From positions 124,001 to 188,000 of the forward strand of contig QLIY01000185.1 in NCBI GenBank assembly GCA_003260075.1: a stretch of 64,000 nucleotides of DNA. The letters are read 5' to 3'. Below, in pieces: positions 1 through 12,800 of the stretch. The notes under the pieces were generated by a model, which was not told the DNA's origin, made no database searches, and saw only the letters and a list, made by a program, of their open reading frames with translations. A program made the position numbers and the translations under genes. This stretch comes from Phallusia mammillata (lineage: Eukaryota; Chordata; Ascidiacea; Phlebobranchia; Ascidiidae). Position 1 is the stretch's first letter, and each line of letters starts with the position of its first letter.

Positions 1-873
1 CATTTGACTTGGTTGTGCTTTCTTAAGATATCTATTTTATGTTTGGAAGGATTTATTGCAGTGGAAGCATAGTACAGAATTTGCAATGATTTGTTAGTCC
101 TTGGTTCAGAAAATAGGGAGTATCAGCTCGTATTGAACTTGCCAGTTTGCCCGAGGAGAATTTCCGGACGTATTAAACACGATTGTACAAACTGACGCTG
201 CCATTTGCCCGAGACGCTTACTACGTGAAGGAAGTGCCTACTGCTTATAGTGAACTTTACCAATACGCAGGCGTTCAATGCGGATTTAGCGAGGGACAGT
301 TTTGCTAACCAAAGCGCAATTTGGAGACAAGTGACTTTAAATACCGCGAAAAAGCCACTTAGCTGTTGAACTACTTGTGGTTTGAGCTTCGGTTACGCTG
401 ATGGTTGCCACACTGGACGGGCGCGGCCGGGCGGAACGAACGCAAATCCTGCCCTTTTCATGTCGCACCGTGTTTGCTTTTAAATGCGTCACAAGTTTAC
501 AAGCGCAGGTTAGTTCTTTTTCTATGTAGCGCCCGTTGTGTTCGCCAGCAACCTCGGGCGGTTAGCCGTAGCGTTTTTCAAGACATTCGAGACTGTAGAA
601 GGCAGGGTAGCGATAGCGACTGTCGTAACTGGCAGGACAATCGAAATTTTACGCAACTGGTTTCGCCTGGACCGACTGCGTTTTAGTTAGTTTGCAGCAG
701 TGGCTTGATATTTGTGTTTGGTTGCGTCAATTGTTTGCGCACGTGAAGGCCCCTTGAGATGAACTGTGTTTGCTTTTTCACAGAGGCCTAGTTGTAAATG
801 AGGCTGGCAGAACCTCACAGAATCGTAGAAAATACCATTCAGTTTTAGGTCGGTTTGGTAGTGACGCACAATC
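1..873 (+). promoter_or_regulatory. 5' flank and probable 5' UTR of the caldesmon-like gene
   Basis: No coding exon is supported here. The stretch from about 120 to 700 is richer in G+C and CpG than the introns that follow, which fits a promoter or 5' untranslated region. The first credible start codon is at 874, directly before the conserved N-terminal basic segment of the gene. I cannot place a transcription start or a splice-leader acceptor by eye. Short open frames in this stretch show no recognisable protein features. Confidence 0.4.
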
Positions 874-3800
874 ATGACTGATGTTATGGATGACTCTGTT
901 TCCTGGGAGCAACGGCGGGAAATGAGAAGAAAAAAGAGACAAGAGCTCCTCGCTGAAGCAGACAGGTAAATACCTTTAGTATTTTACTATATTGTTGTTA
1001 TCAAAACTATACACAACTTAACATGTTTTACACACAAGCCTATAGTTTGCCTTGCTCATACTTTGTATTGCTGCGTAAAAAGTTAACACATCATTTTCCA
1101 AAATGCAAGGCGTATTTATGGCTGTGGCTTATTTTTGTATTTGTGCAATGTAGGTTAATTAAAAAATAATTGACCAAAATTTTAAAACATTGGCTGTATA
1201 GAACTGGCTTTTAAGACCAACTGATGTGCTTTTAGATTGGTGAAGAAAACTGATGAGGTAGCCTCCTCAAACACAACATCCAGGTACTCAAGGGACCATG
1301 CCCAGATGGATGAAGAAGATGATTTTGAAAAGGAAAGACAAAGAAGGCGTCGTGAAAGAGAAGAGAGAAGGAGAAAAGAACGAGAAGATTTAGAGTATGT
1401 AGTGAAATCTTTTTTAAATATAAATTCACGTTTAAGTCTATTGATAGATGTATGTACTTACAACTTTATACATGTGTTGATGACAGTGCCCATTGTAAAC
1501 ACTATTTGAAGTAACCTACCTTTTGAACTTGCTCAAATCTTTGTGTTTTATGGGTCCCCTTCCATGAAGGGGACACATATTGTTTTTGTCAGTATTCCTT
1601 TTTCTGTCTAACGCTAGTTTGTTATACGCGTTTGGTCAAGAAAGAGTGCTTCAAATTTAGACAGATGTTATTTATTTATCCATATTGGATCCTCCTGAAG
1701 TTGTCACCCAAGGGTTTACCCACAGACCCCCCAAACATAAACTTTTAAACATGGCTGTACTGACCAAAGTACATGATCAAGGAGTTTCATCCTTTGTTGT
1801 TTGGTGCAATGTAAGGTATTCTAAAGAATTTAGTACCCTTAAAAATGATTTACCCTTTTTCACCCCTTAAACCCCAAAGTATTAGTTTCTGCCTAAGAAA
1901 GAGTGCTTCAAATTTAATAAAATTTACACAGGTGTTAGTTATTTATCCATATTTTATCCTCCAGAAGTTTGACCCCGATTGACCCAAGGGTTCATCCACA
2001 GGCCCCAAAACGTAAATTTTTTATACGGCTATACTGACCTAAGTACATGATCTAGGAGTTTCATGCTTTGTTGGTTGGTGGGGGGGGGGTAATGTAAGAT
2101 ATTCTAAATATTTTTGTAACTTTTTATTGGATTGACCCATTTTGCTCCCCTTTAACCCCGAAATAATCGGTTTTAGTTTTTCCAGTCCCTTAGGTCAGAA
2201 ATGCAAACCCGTGATATGTACTAAAAGGTAAAATTTTAAGAAGAAAAAGTGTTTGCAGTGGGTTACTCATTTAGTGTTCAAAATTTTGGCTCAGTGGCCA
2301 AATGGTTACCATTACAGCCCATAATATGTGTACACTGGAAAGCCCAAGGGAGTTTTTCACTGGTTTTCAATAGCGGCGATTTAATGCATAGTGGGAGATC
2401 AATGCGCATTTTTGATGATTAGATCAGCACAGTAATGCTATGTGGTTTTATTAAGTTAGCATGCGTATTTGGGGGGGGGGAGTTTTGTATCTTCGAAGTG
2501 ATTAAAACGATGTTTTGATTTTGTACATTTCAGGCAAACGTTGTTGATTAACATGAAGGTAAAAAACTACATGTTTTCCAAAGATTCAATAAAAAGTCAT
2601 TAAACAGTCAATGACAAGTTGGCCGCCTTATGGCGACTGAAGGTCAACTTGTACGAAATGCAGAACGCAGTTGAGAATGATTTTTTGTCACAACATAGCT
2701 TCTTTAATTATAACACATATACTCCAGAAAAAATATACATTGGGAGAAACGTTATTGGTAATCACTAAGGGCTGTGTGCTAATAAAAAACGTGTCAAAAG
2801 ATCTTTAAATGGTCGTTCGGCCACTACACTGCAATAGGCTACTGAAGAACTATTATATGAAAATAATGATGCAAAAAGAATACCGACAAAACTTTTGTAA
2901 AGTTGGGTTAATGCTTTCTAATAATTTGTCTATAACAATCTAAAAATAACCGCATCTGTTTTCCGTAAATCCACACACACGCGTGTGGGGACCCATTCGT
3001 TTTTGTTTGCAAAAACAATCATATGGGGGGGGGGTCAGTGTGTACTAAATTGGTAAATATCATATACAATATATAAAATGGAAGTATATCAGAAAGTCAC
3101 CTTTCTAGTTTATGTGTTAAACATGTGCTTATTGCTGTGAGTCTAACACATTTATAGTAAAACTTTGAATTGCAGGAAGCAATTGAAAGAAGAGGAAGAA
3201 TCTCGTCTTGAGCGAGAAAAGCGCAGAGAAGAGAGAAGGTAACATTAGATTTAAGTCCACTGCAGGCTAAGTGCATGTATATATGTGCACTGGAAATTAA
3301 AAGCTTTATGGTTACATCATTTTCCGGAAACTGTTCATAAGCATTGTTCTTTGCTTTGAAGTATTGTCATGAAGTCAGTAATGGTTGTACAGACACAGCA
3401 GAAAAACAGGTTATGTACCTGAGGAAAAAGTCATTGTTTGACTTATTTTAAATGAGCCATAACCATAAGACAAATTAAGCTTACAGAAGTTAACTGTCCT
3501 TTGTGCACAAGTTTTATTTACTTCATCATGTGTTACTAACCAATGTTTCAAGATATTAGGTCTTACATAAAAATGCAAAATTGTGGTGATTGAAAAAAAA
3601 TGCTTCCCAACAATTTTTGGATTGGTTTTACATGAATTCGAATGTTTACAATCAAATGTTGTATTACAGACGACTAAGGGAGGAATCAGAGAGGGGTATC
3701 ACAGAAACTCATACCCCGTCGACCACATACTCTTCCAGCACTGTGATCACCAAAGAAGTAGAAGCACATGATGAATATAATGGTGAAGAGGAAACAACAG

Positions 3801-6800
3801 TTGTAACTGAAACAACTGAAGTTGTACAGGAATACACAATTAAGCAGGTAAACGTTTTTTCAAACATATTGTTTTCATTTTTTGCTGTTGAGTAAACTTA
3901 TCATCAGTGTGTTCTGTATTGCTTCATATTAAAAATGTTCTTTTAGGTTTGCTTTAGTTGTTGGGTTAAGTTGTCAATGCCAGTGCACTCGATAGGTATT
4001 TGACAGTTGCAACTGTTTTTTTTGGCGAGTTAGCACCAAGGTGTTACATATTAAACAAGGCATTTTGTTTTATGACAGTCCTCCATTTGTCTATCTTCTT
4101 TGCCTGCTAACAAAAAATATTTGCTGTAGATGTAACCTTGTCTTTACTCTTGCTGATAGGTTAAATCTGTGTCTTGGATTTTAAGAACCCACATTGCTTC
4201 TATTAGTGAACCCAAGTAAACTGTGGGTCATTGCTATAAAAAGCTAATTTCGCTTGACAAATAAACATGTTTGGGTTACATATTTCACCGTCAACAACTC
4301 TTTAGTTTGTATTATTAAGAAGAAAAAATGCCATCATTGTATACCTTCCCTTTCCCAGAATGGACATTATGAAGAGCAAGAAGAACAAGTGAGTGAAAAT
4401 GAGCAAGTTGCCGAAAAAAGTGACGAGGAAGATCTTCAGAATGGAGTTGATGAAGAGGACCAACCAGAAGAGCAAAAGGAAGAATCCGAACAGGAGGAAG
4501 AAGAAGCAGAGGAAGAACCAGAAATTGAAATAAAGGAAACCTACAAAAGTTCTGTTACAACTGTCACTGTCACAACCAAAGTGCCGTAAGTATTGATATT
4601 TAGAAGATTTCCCCCGTTTACATTAGAGGGTATATTCCTCTTATTTACCTGTTGGCAGATTTCAATCTCCACGTAAAAAGCCCAGCTAAGCAATCGTATT
4701 GTGGTATGTAGAAACTTAACGGAGCGAGGGAACGCTAAGTGCTGATTAAAAATCATAATTCAACAAACGAAGGGGTATTAAGGAAAAAAAATGTTGAAAC
4801 CTTGTTAAAAGTTTAAATAGTTGGACTCATCCATTTTCCACCTCATGAAAACAACACACAATGCCATGTCGAAAAAAAAACAATTGGGCGCAAAAAGCGC
4901 AAACCTGCCCACTGAAAAGCGAATATCTCGGCCTCGTGCATAACTGGACGTGCTATCAGGCAGTCTTTTTGCACTGTGCAATTAAGATATGTTTGTAGAT
5001 CATTTAAAAACGTTAGTTATGCAATTGTTGTATCACACAGTTTTGCGTCTTATGGCGGTTAATGACAGGCCCATCCTGCCGCGATCGGCGCCATATCTTT
5101 GTCTAACAAGATTCCCACGCCGCGAGACAATGATCGCTGACGGAAATGAAACCGTGAAAAATCGACGTTAACCTCTGTTGTCTGGAGCTTTTACCAAATC
5201 GCATATGCACATGTGTGGGGGCCCATTAGATTTATGCTTGCAGTAAACATTATGTATAAAGAGTCCGGAAAAGATAGGGACCCAATGAAATGTAGGTGTC
5301 AAATATATATCCATTATAAATATAGTAAATGGTATATGTGATACATTGTTAAATATGATGTAGTATATATGGCAATATATAGGAAAACCACTATTCTAGT
5401 TTTAACACATAAAACATTCCTGATTACACTTACCCAGTGGGGAAAGTAAAACTGCATGGAACACTTTTGTGGTTAAGCGTTTTTAATGAAATGACGTTTG
5501 TACAGAGTCTCAACAAAGAAGTTTCACAAGTATGGGCTGCATTACAATTTTTGGGCAATCTTTACATTTTACGATATTTTGTTTCAGTGAATGGTTATGT
5601 TTGTTTCTGTGACTTAATTGCAATGTATAATAATTTTGGGCAGTACTGTAAAACACCAGATCATTCTTATAAAAAGCCATTCCATTTTCATAACTACACC
5701 TCTGTTAAGTTTGTTCCAAATTAGGGACCTCTATTTTACAGTGGGAAGTGAGACTTGAAACAAGTTGTCAAAAGCTCCACTAACATACAGTGTACATAGC
5801 AAATAGGAAGGATAGCCAAGCTCAGCTAACACACAATACCTAGCACCACAACTCCAAACACTTCGTGCCTAGCATTGTAATGAAAGCCGCTCTGTACTTA
5901 ACCAAAATCAATTAAGCTTTATGTAGTGATGAGCAAAATATTAACTAACTAGCTACAATTCAAAATTATGAAACGCTTTATTCTAATAAATGCCATGCAA
6001 ATTAAAACATTGAATTTTGTAACTTTGGTTTTCAAGAATATTCATTATACTTGTTGTGGTGTCATACATGTGTGCGGCATTATAATTTTTTTAGCCAAGT
6101 ATTGGACATCTTTTACAACTACTCTTTTTTGCTCAGCGATCACTCTCAAGATGAAGACGTTGACGAAGTGAAACAAAAACTTGATGTAAGTATATGTCAA
6201 CTAATTCCAATACAAACAATAAAAAACTACAATACCTAAATTACAATTGCTCCCAGCATTTTCGGTCTCTGAAAACAATGTAGTTTAAGCAACTACTTTA
6301 AAAACCTCATCTTATGCTTTAATATATAGTGCCATGTAGGTTAATGTTGATATTTGACAGTTTATTAAACCATGTAATCTGCAATTGCAACCACTAGATT
6401 GTGCAAGAGATCAACATGCATGTGGTGAAATGTGTTAATTTACAGCAGTGTATTTATATGATCAAACTCCCACTGTGCATCATTGTTAAAGGTTGTAATG
6501 TGTTCACAATGCCAACATTAACATTGCATTTGTTTGTAGAAACTTCAAGAACTCTATTCTTTTACTTTCTTTCCACCTTTCCTTATCTCTACCTTGCTGA
6601 AAGTTTATTTCTCCTGTTTGCTGAGGAACTGTCTCAAATGTTTGTCATAGGTTGTAAATTCCATTCCGTTTACAAATAACTTTCTTCTGAAAACTTTTCC
6701 ATCTTCTAAACCAATTAACTTTTCCTAGTTCTCTTTAAAATAGCTGACCTTTGCTTAAACTTAAAACTGTCATGTTACATTGTGGTTTACATTGTAGGAA

Positions 6801-9800
6801 CTTAAACTCAAACGACAAATGTCGGATAAACGCCGATATGACCCACAAGATTCTGATGAAACTGAAGCGGAACAAAGGGAAAAACAGGAAAGAGCTGAAG
6901 AAAGAAAGGTACTAAAAAATTCCAACATTTCAAATAAAATTTCCAACTTTTATTTGTTTAAACCCGTTGATACACCAAAAACTATTTCACATTCAGCCTA
7001 TTTCGATTATTTTGTTATTTAAATGTTTTTTTAGCAAATACCTAAAATTATGTAAATAGATATATGAAACTCTTAACATATTTTATCTATACGACCTACA
7101 TATGCAAGGCCCCCTACTAATGCAGGGTGTAAATGTGTTTGCAGAGGTTAAGAGAAATAAGAGAACAAAAGAGACTAGAAGAGGAGCAAAAAGAAAAAGA
7201 GGAAGCAGCCAGACAAGAAGCTGAATACCAAGTAAGGAGAACTACTTTTAAGTTATTTAGTAAAATTAAACTTTACAAATCACAGTGATGTTCATACTGT
7301 GCACACATTTTTCGATTTGAAATTAATAACGAAAATTTTACTTCGAATCAACATGGTTGCACACGCTGTCAAAAGTAACATACATTAAATTACATATTTA
7401 TGAAATAAATATATAACATACAAAACAGGGATGACAAATGATCTATTAGCTGTATTTACCTTAATAACACAATGTCAAAAGTTTAAAACCAGATCATATG
7501 CATCTAATATTTTTGTGTCATTCAAAAGTGGCACCATTGTGTAAAATGTTCCTTTTTCCCATAGCATATGCTATGCAAAGTACACCTTAACTTTCAGTTA
7601 CAAAAAATGTAAGTTTACAATTAATACTTATGACAGTTGATGTTAATTCTAGTTACAGTTACTGGTGTTCTGTGATTTTATGGGTTTACTATTTTGGCAT
7701 GTTTAGAGGTGATTTCTACATGATTGTGTTGGTGTATTATGTGTAAAATAACTTTCAAAATAAATCTTGACCTGAAATTTTCGATTCCTGGACAAATTTC
7801 AGTTAAAAAAATTTGCATGAACGTTTTAACCACCTCTCAAAATTGCAAGGAGCGATTGGTACGAGAAAGAGAAGAAAGAGAACGTCGACGAGCGGAAGCA
7901 GAAGAAAAGAGGAAAGAGTTCAGGAAAAAACTCTCGCAATCGGAAGATGTTGATCTCCCAACTCCTCTTAGTCCTAAAAGCCTTGCTTCTCCACTCGTAT
8001 CCAAGGTTCATTTCATGCATGCTTGTGTGCCATTACTGTTGCAATTTACAGATGGAACAGGCAACAAAACTGTTTTATAAGCTTTTGGGTGATAATCAGC
8101 TAAAGTGTGTGGGGATGTGTGTTATGGTTGTGACCTTGCCTGTAGCTGCAATGAATGTGTTATGCCAGAAAGGTATGATTTAAGTTGACATTTCCTTTGT
8201 AGTTTAAGGCCACATTTAAAGACTGATCAAACAGTATGGTAACGATGTGACCTAAAACCTAATATATACATAGCTTTAATTATGTCTTAACACAATAGTT
8301 TAGCAAAATGCTTTGCCAAGAGACAATCAAGTACCACTTAATGGAATGTAGGAAGTGGCATTATAATGTTCAGACGACAACATGTCAAATTACCCTTCAA
8401 TGATGTGGGGGCCTTGTGTGGCAATTGGTGCTGTCATTTCCATCATGCTGCAGTGACGTAAAGTTGACGCGGCTTGCATTTTTTTCTGGATCTGATGTTT
8501 CAGTCGTGCATTGTTTTCCTGCTCCAGCACAGGAAAAACATGGCATTTACGTATATGCAGGCAAACTATCAGGCTCGGTGACATGGTGCTATCTTTGCAA
8601 CATGTTTTAGTCAGTATCGGTCGGTCGAGGCTATGTTTGCACGATGAAGTCACTGCTGACATGTTATGGACATCAACTACTTCCTGTTTTAGTTTTTTGG
8701 CCTTTTTGACTTCGTTTCAGTTGTATGTCAATCGTCACTCTGTGAGCGAGTGTTGCCTGTTGTCAAGGTGTAGATTCGAGTTGACAGCGTCAGAGCTATA
8801 TGTTGTAACAGTTTGGATCGGTGTTGTGCTTTTACATGTAGGCGTTTTGTTTGCCCATGCCCAGTGCGCAAACAAATTATTCCAGTTTGTTTTTGCAAGG
8901 GCAGCCATTCATGTTTGTAAATTTGTTTGCAGAAAGGTGATATACCTGCAAGCGGTGACAGTGATTCCTCTCTAGAAAGCGAGTTGTCGAACAGTGCCAG
9001 TGTAAATTCATTCAGGAAAAGCAAGGAAATGGATGGAATGCCAAGTCCGAAATCCAGGCCACCAGCTGTGCCACGTAGAACACAGAGCACAAGAATTAAA
9101 CTTAGTGACTATAAACAAGGGGGCTTGAAAGTGACCGATGGTTCGAATGATAAAGAAGTAACCTACCACCCAAGTCGCCCCTTGGCAAGGAAAAATCGTA
9201 CTAGAAGGTCATTGGATGCGATGGAAAAGCAAGCTGATGATTTGTATGATTTTCTTTCTGAGCTTGAACATAAAAAGGCTTCCTGCACTGGAGATGAGTT
9301 AATGAACTTTTTGGGAGAAAATAGCAGTAACAATTCTTCTCCTGCAAAAGGCTCGCCATTAACAAAAAGAGCGAGCATAAAAGACAGGGCCAAAGTTTTT
9401 ACAGCCATTAAGGAAGAAAACACTGAAAATGCAGTAAACCGCCCAGCAGTCTCAAAGACTACGAAAGAAATTAAATCAAGTGATGCATCCAAATCCACTG
9501 TGCTATTGCCCATATCGAATGAACGACCAAGAAGTGGAATCAGATCCGAAAATGCAGTTGTATCTAACCATTCAAATTTAAATCAAAACAACAACAATAG
9601 CAAAAACCCCGTACTTAGTTTAGAATGCAAGCAGGCAGAGAAAATCGTTATCTCTGAAACTCATGTTGCAGATAAGGACAAACACACACATTCTGTGGAC
9701 AGGGATGTGATTAAAGCAGACAAAGTTACTATGAAACAAAAAAATCAAGTTACAGACAAGGCTGTTGTTAAGGAAAAATCAGTCTCTTCCATCCACATTG

Positions 9801-12800
9801 AAGCTAGCAGCACACGACGCAGAAGGAAGCCCAACATTGCACAAAAACCAGATCATCTTGCAACAAAATCTGGTGAACAAAGCAGTACCGAGAAAGATAC
9901 CCAAAATGACTCTTCTACTAGCACCAAGAAACCTGACAAACCTGCTTTAATCGACTCTGAGTCTACCTTTAAACCCAAAGATACCCCAAATGACTCATCT
10001 ATTTCCACCAAGAAGCCTGACAAAACTGCTTCAATCGTCTCTAAGTCTACCATTACACCCAAAGAAACTCCAAATGACTCTTCTGCTACCACCAAGAAAC
10101 CTAAAGAAACTGGTTCAATCAGCCCCAAGTCCACCGTTAAACCCAAAGATACCCGGGTTGACTCTTCTACTTCCACCAAAAAACCTGACAAAACTGCTTC
10201 CATTGAGTCTAAGTCTACCATTAAACTCAAAGAAACCCCAAATGACTCTTCTGCTACCACCAAGAAACCTAAAGAAACTGGTTCAACCCATTCTGAGTCT
10301 ACCATTAAACCCAAAGAACAGGAGCAAACAGCCAAGAGTAAAACAAAGCCCAAAATTAAAACCAAAAAACCAGATATCACTGTTGCAAGTAAGAAAAAAG
10401 ATGTGTCCCAGGTCTCTGATCCCCCAGTAACCCCTAGCACCCATTCAAGCACCCCAAAAGATCAGGATGCCTCCGACGGAAGGGTTGGTGAAACATAGAA
10501 AAAAATAGAAGTCGTTTATATGTGAATAATTTAAATCCTTACCCAACTAATAATAACACTTTAATTTTTGCCAGTTTTTACTTGCATGGCAACACTACCT
10601 GTTTTTCCGACTAATGTCAGCATGGTTTGTTCCACTGAATCAATTAACAGGACAATCTCACATTTAACGTATCTCCAGATTTACTCTCTTTCCACTTTGA
10701 GGTGAAAAGGACAGTTCGGATGCATGAAATGGTGCCAAAAGCATGTATGGCATGCAGTTCAATTCGTCACATTCATTTAACCAGTGATTAATGATTGTCT
10801 GTGAGACAGTGAACGATTTGAAGCATGGTAACTGCCTTTAGACTGTTGTGCATGGCTCAAAAAGTTTAATTTTTCCAGAAATGGGTTGTTAATTTCATTT
10901 TGATACAATTTCAACAGTTCTAACAAACACCTTACACACATACACAACAATGGCACAAACCATCTACAAACACATTTTCATTTAAAAAACCAATATTTTT
11001 AAACTACAACGCCACAGGAATTATCAGTTGCACAAGATGGTCTACTAATGCTTGCACACTTAAAGTTAATTTTGAGACTTTTCAGTTTGTTTTGTTGGCC
11101 GAGAATTGGTGTTTACTTTATTTTGACCTTCAGATTTGCATCCAATATTTATTTTCCATAATCATTGAATAGTTTTTAAGCAGAATTTAATGCCCTTTGA
11201 GTGTTTATTGTCATGTGTAGATTTTATAATCATTTTGAGAACAAGAATATAAATCACCAACATTAAAATTTGTATTTAGTTTACTTTTTATTGTTTTGTG
11301 AGTGAAAATATTGAAAAAACTTTAGTGGGAACTTTTTAGGTTTTGTTTCGGTTTAGTAATGCCTGTTTCCTTCATCTACTAGATGCATGAGCATGTTAAG
11401 CATGTCTTTGTCTTTGCACAGAAAGATAGCATGCGTTCTATTATTTCAAGTGCTTGAAAGGGCGCAAATAACTTTAGCTAAATACCATGTGTTGAAATGG
11501 GATATCCGCAACTGGGTAATTTCTGTAGATTATAATGTGGCATTGAAAGCATCAATAACAAGGAAGCAGAACGGCAATGTCGCATTTCCTCTTGAATTCA
11601 AAGGCAGCTTGTTTTGATGACCGCCTCAATTCCCAAGCCAAAGCATTTCAGTTGGATCTTTGGTTTAAAGGCCCAGCCCGCATAAGCCTGGTTTTGTGCA
11701 TGACATTTATTGCCCGCGGGCACACAGAGCAATGCTGTATTGTATCGTAGTCCGATCGGTGTTGTCTAGCGCACACGCGCAGCAACTCAATTCCATACAT
11801 GGCGATAGCCTGGAGTGCTTGTGGTCATTTTGTCTGTGACGTCGTTGTTTCACCTCTTCTCATTTTTTTTTCCGAGTCTACGGCATGCGTACGAGATGAG
11901 TCTTCGTTCATCTGTGACGCTCCGTCGTTTGCTTGTTTGCACACGCCCGTGCGGCACCATTCGTGCGGTTTACTGCCTTGCACACAACCGATGTTTGGTT
12001 TCACATGAAGGCCAGGCCGCATCTTGAACCTTTTGTTTGTAGTTTGTACCTTGAACCTGTATTCCTTCCAAGACTGTCACTCTGACGCCTCCTTGTGTCA
12101 AATCAATTGTTCCAAGGATATTGTTGACTTCCATAACTTGATAATATAGAGTTTCTTGCTTCATACATTAGTGCAACTTTACAATATAACCCACACTCAT
12201 TACACAGAACCACATACACGCACATATACTACAGAAAGGTGTTAAAATCTCGCAATTCTGGCATAACACAATTCAAGCGCTATATTGGGAATGTGCATAA
12301 TCCATGCATGGTTGCTGTTTTTTCACCGCTGTCATTATTGTGGGAACGAATGTCTGTTTGCTGGCTATTCCTTCAGTGTGGCATGTATGACGAATTTAAC
12401 TCTGTGACACTACAGCTGAACTTGGCTTGTGTATGAACCCTTTTGGCTGTTCTTTCTATTGTAACTGCTAGGGTAGCAATTTCCAAACCTCACTGGTCTG
12501 TTCGTGTGACTTTAACTCAGTTAACGTTTATTGTGTGTACTGGTTTTTAATCAGATCCTTACGCCCAATAAACCGAATTAAAATTACTACAAAGCACTAA
12601 CGGTGTACATTTACAACTTACTAAAATAGGCTTTTAATTGTTTAACCTAAAATTATGTTTTTTAACTTGACAATTGCTGTCAAAAATAAACATTTTCGAA
12701 TTAGTTTTAACAGTCCATGTGGAGTCATAAACCAAGTTCAAATTGGTGTTTCGCAAGTGCCCTAAACAAAGGTGCTAAAATGACTTTTATCACGTCTTTG

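Noticed and set aside
5437..5724. 95-codon frame in caldesmon-like intron 5
   Set aside because: It is AT-rich with no splice context, repeats or recognisable domain, and it is not needed for the gene's frame. It is probably chance.
9853..10452. Long open frame of 199 codons on the minus strand
   Set aside because: It is the antisense of the in-frame 84-nt coding repeat, which keeps the opposite frames open. The sense strand gives the spliced caldesmon-like protein.
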